24,102 bases of DNA from Bacilli bacterium (GTDB lineage Bacteria > Bacillota_I > Bacilli_A > RF39 > UBA660). A model generated the notes under the pieces. It was given only the letters and a program-made list of their open reading frames with translations, had not been told where the DNA came from and ran no database searches. The stretch is from the NCBI GenBank assembly GCA_028684435.1, contig JAQUFX010000011.1:1-24102 (forward strand). Direction: 5' to 3'. Made by a program: the position numbers and the translations under genes. Below are positions 23,461 to 24,102 of this stretch, in pieces (positions within the stretch are counted from its first letter, which is position 1; every line of letters starts with the position of its first letter).

Positions 23461-23484
23461 AAAGATTGATTTCAATCAATCTTT
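23461..23484 (-). terminator. Weak terminator after spoVAE
   Basis: A perfect 10-bp A/T-rich stem (23461-23470 with 23475-23484) and 4-nt loop, followed on the minus strand by TATTATGTT, a poor T-run. The spoVAE stop (23476-23478) is inside. Read-through into the BspA-like gene is plausible. Confidence 0.6.
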
Positions 23485-23826
23485 AACTTTATTTGGAATA
23501 CTTAATAAAAATGCAAATACTACTGCCGAAACAACCCCTACTCCAACATCAGTTAACATATTACCAAATAGTCCGAGAACACCATCAGATAAATAGCCTT
23601 GATAAGCACTATTAATTAATAAATTTCCAAATGACATAATTGGTATATTGGCTCCTGCACCTACAAAATCACTAATATTATCATAAATATTAAAACATCC
23701 TAAAATAGTACCTAAAACAACATAAATAGATGTTATATGTCCTGGTGTCAATTTAGTATTATCCATTATAATTTGAGCAATTAAACATAATAATCCACAA
23801 AATAAGAAAGAATATATTAGCGTCAT
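23476..23826 (-). CDS. spoVAE: Stage V sporulation protein AE (SpoVAEb type)
   Basis: A 116-residue membrane protein with about three or four hydrophobic segments. It closely resembles Bacillus SpoVAEb: AQIIMDNTKLTPGHITSIYVVLGTILG and GAGANIPIMSFGNLLINSA are near-diagnostic. With SpoVAC and SpoVAD it forms the channel that carries Ca-dipicolinate into the forespore and out during germination. Its ATG overlaps the spoVAD stop (ATGA, 23823-23826), with the ribosome binding site GGAGGTGG inside spoVAD. Confidence 0.95.
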   Translation of the reverse strand: MTLIYSFLFCGLLCLIAQIIMDNTKLTPGHITSIYVVLGTILGCFNIYDNISDFVGAGANIPIMSFGNLLINSAYQGYLSDGVLGLFGNMLTDVGVGVVSAVVFAFLLSIPNKVKD

Positions 23827-24102
23827 AATCCCACCTCCAAATATACAGCATGTGTTAATGTAGGTATCGAATTTTTTTGATTTACTAAGAGCGTGCTATG
23901 AAGAGTTCCAGTTGCTAAATATAATATTTTTTTATATTTATTATTAATTAATATTTTAGTTACTAAAGTTAGTGGTAATACTGCTGGTCCACTTGCACCT
24001 GAATATTCAATATTTTTATATAAAGTAGCTCCACCATCTAAATGATTATTAATTTTTATATTGTATTCTTTTTGAAGTACTGCTTTAAATATTTCACTAC
24101 CA
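23823..24102 (-). CDS. spoVAD: Stage V sporulation protein AD, C-terminal end (5' part beyond window)
   Basis: The reverse strand encodes the last 92 residues of SpoVAD, in frame from 24101 and ending at TGA 23823-23825. The visible sequence includes NNHLDGGATLYKNIEYSGASGP, ILYLATGTLHS, LLVNQKNSIP and the typical end THAVYLEVGL. SpoVAD has a thiolase-like fold and binds dipicolinic acid. The rest of the gene and probably spoVAC lie beyond the right edge. Confidence 0.93.
   Translation of the reverse strand, partial: GSEIFKAVLQKEYNIKINNHLDGGATLYKNIEYSGASGPAVLPLTLVTKILINNKYKKILYLATGTLHSTLLVNQKNSIPTLTHAVYLEVGL

Noticed and set aside
1..24102. Mycoplasma-type code (TGA as tryptophan), suggested by very low GC
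   Set aside because: TGA ends spoVAD, spoVAE, infB, the BspA-like gene and the 302-residue gene in correct family positions, and tryptophans use TGG.

Overview
The window comes from a very AT-rich, Gram-positive, endospore-forming member of the Bacillota, most likely class Bacilli. The signs are a lipoteichoic-acid-synthase-like enzyme, a T-box-controlled ileS, the rimP-nusA-ylxR-infB-rbfA-truB and infC-rpmI-rplT clusters, CotE (essentially a Bacilli spore-coat protein), SpoVAD/SpoVAE and a GerA-type germination operon. TGA is used as a stop (spoVAE, infB, the 302-residue gene), so the code is standard and not the mycoplasma code. The BspA-like repeat protein and low GC would fit an uncultured gut lineage related to Erysipelotrichales or RF39, but that placement is inference.

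Layout. 1-360 (minus): the start of a Cys-rich collagen-like protein that runs off the left edge. 498-3520 (plus): an LtaS-family enzyme coupled to an HD-domain phosphohydrolase. 3527-4312 (plus): rpsD with a pseudoknotted leader. 4327-8225 (minus): ileS with a T-box leader, preceded by a SAM-binding BtaA-like protein. 8310-13345 (minus): the transcription/translation cluster rimP-nusA-ylxR-infB-rbfA-truB. 13366-14981: a divergent pair, a nucleoside-deoxyribosyltransferase-like protein (minus) and tmcAL (plus). 14986-15606 (minus): rpsP-khpA. 15610-16617: divergent cotE (minus) and a HIT protein (plus). 16674-18139 (minus): infC-rpmI-rplT with an L20-type leader. 18235-18576 (minus): an unrecognised small protein. 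18678-22066 (plus): a gerA-gerC-gerB germination operon. 22050-24102 (minus): the end of spoVAD, then spoVAE and a BspA-like surface protein.

The genes serve two themes. One is core information processing: ribosomal proteins S4, S16, L35 and L20, factors IF2, IF3, NusA, RimP, RbfA and TruB, and IleRS, several under RNA-based feedback (T-box, S4 leader, L20 leader, and an IF3 gene with an AUA start). The other is spore biology: CotE for coat assembly, SpoVAD/VAE for dipicolinate uptake, GerA/B/C for nutrient germination and possibly the collagen-like protein on the spore surface.

The DNA is strikingly compact. Stop codons repeatedly lie inside terminator hairpins, one promoter -35 box is built from a terminator arm, another contains the stop codon of the gene before it, and several -10 boxes lie only 16-19 nt from the start codon. 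Several automatic starts are wrong because the AGGTGAT Shine-Dalgarno sequence contains an in-frame GTG; corrected starts are given. The points most worth a second look are the unusual T-box terminator topology, an L20 protein fused to a Rho-N/SAP-like domain, a RimP without its C-terminal domain, the AUA start of infC and the overlapping cotE terminator/rpsP promoter. No CRISPR array, tRNA, rRNA, insertion sequence or phage gene was seen, and no gene-free stretch exceeds 300 bases.
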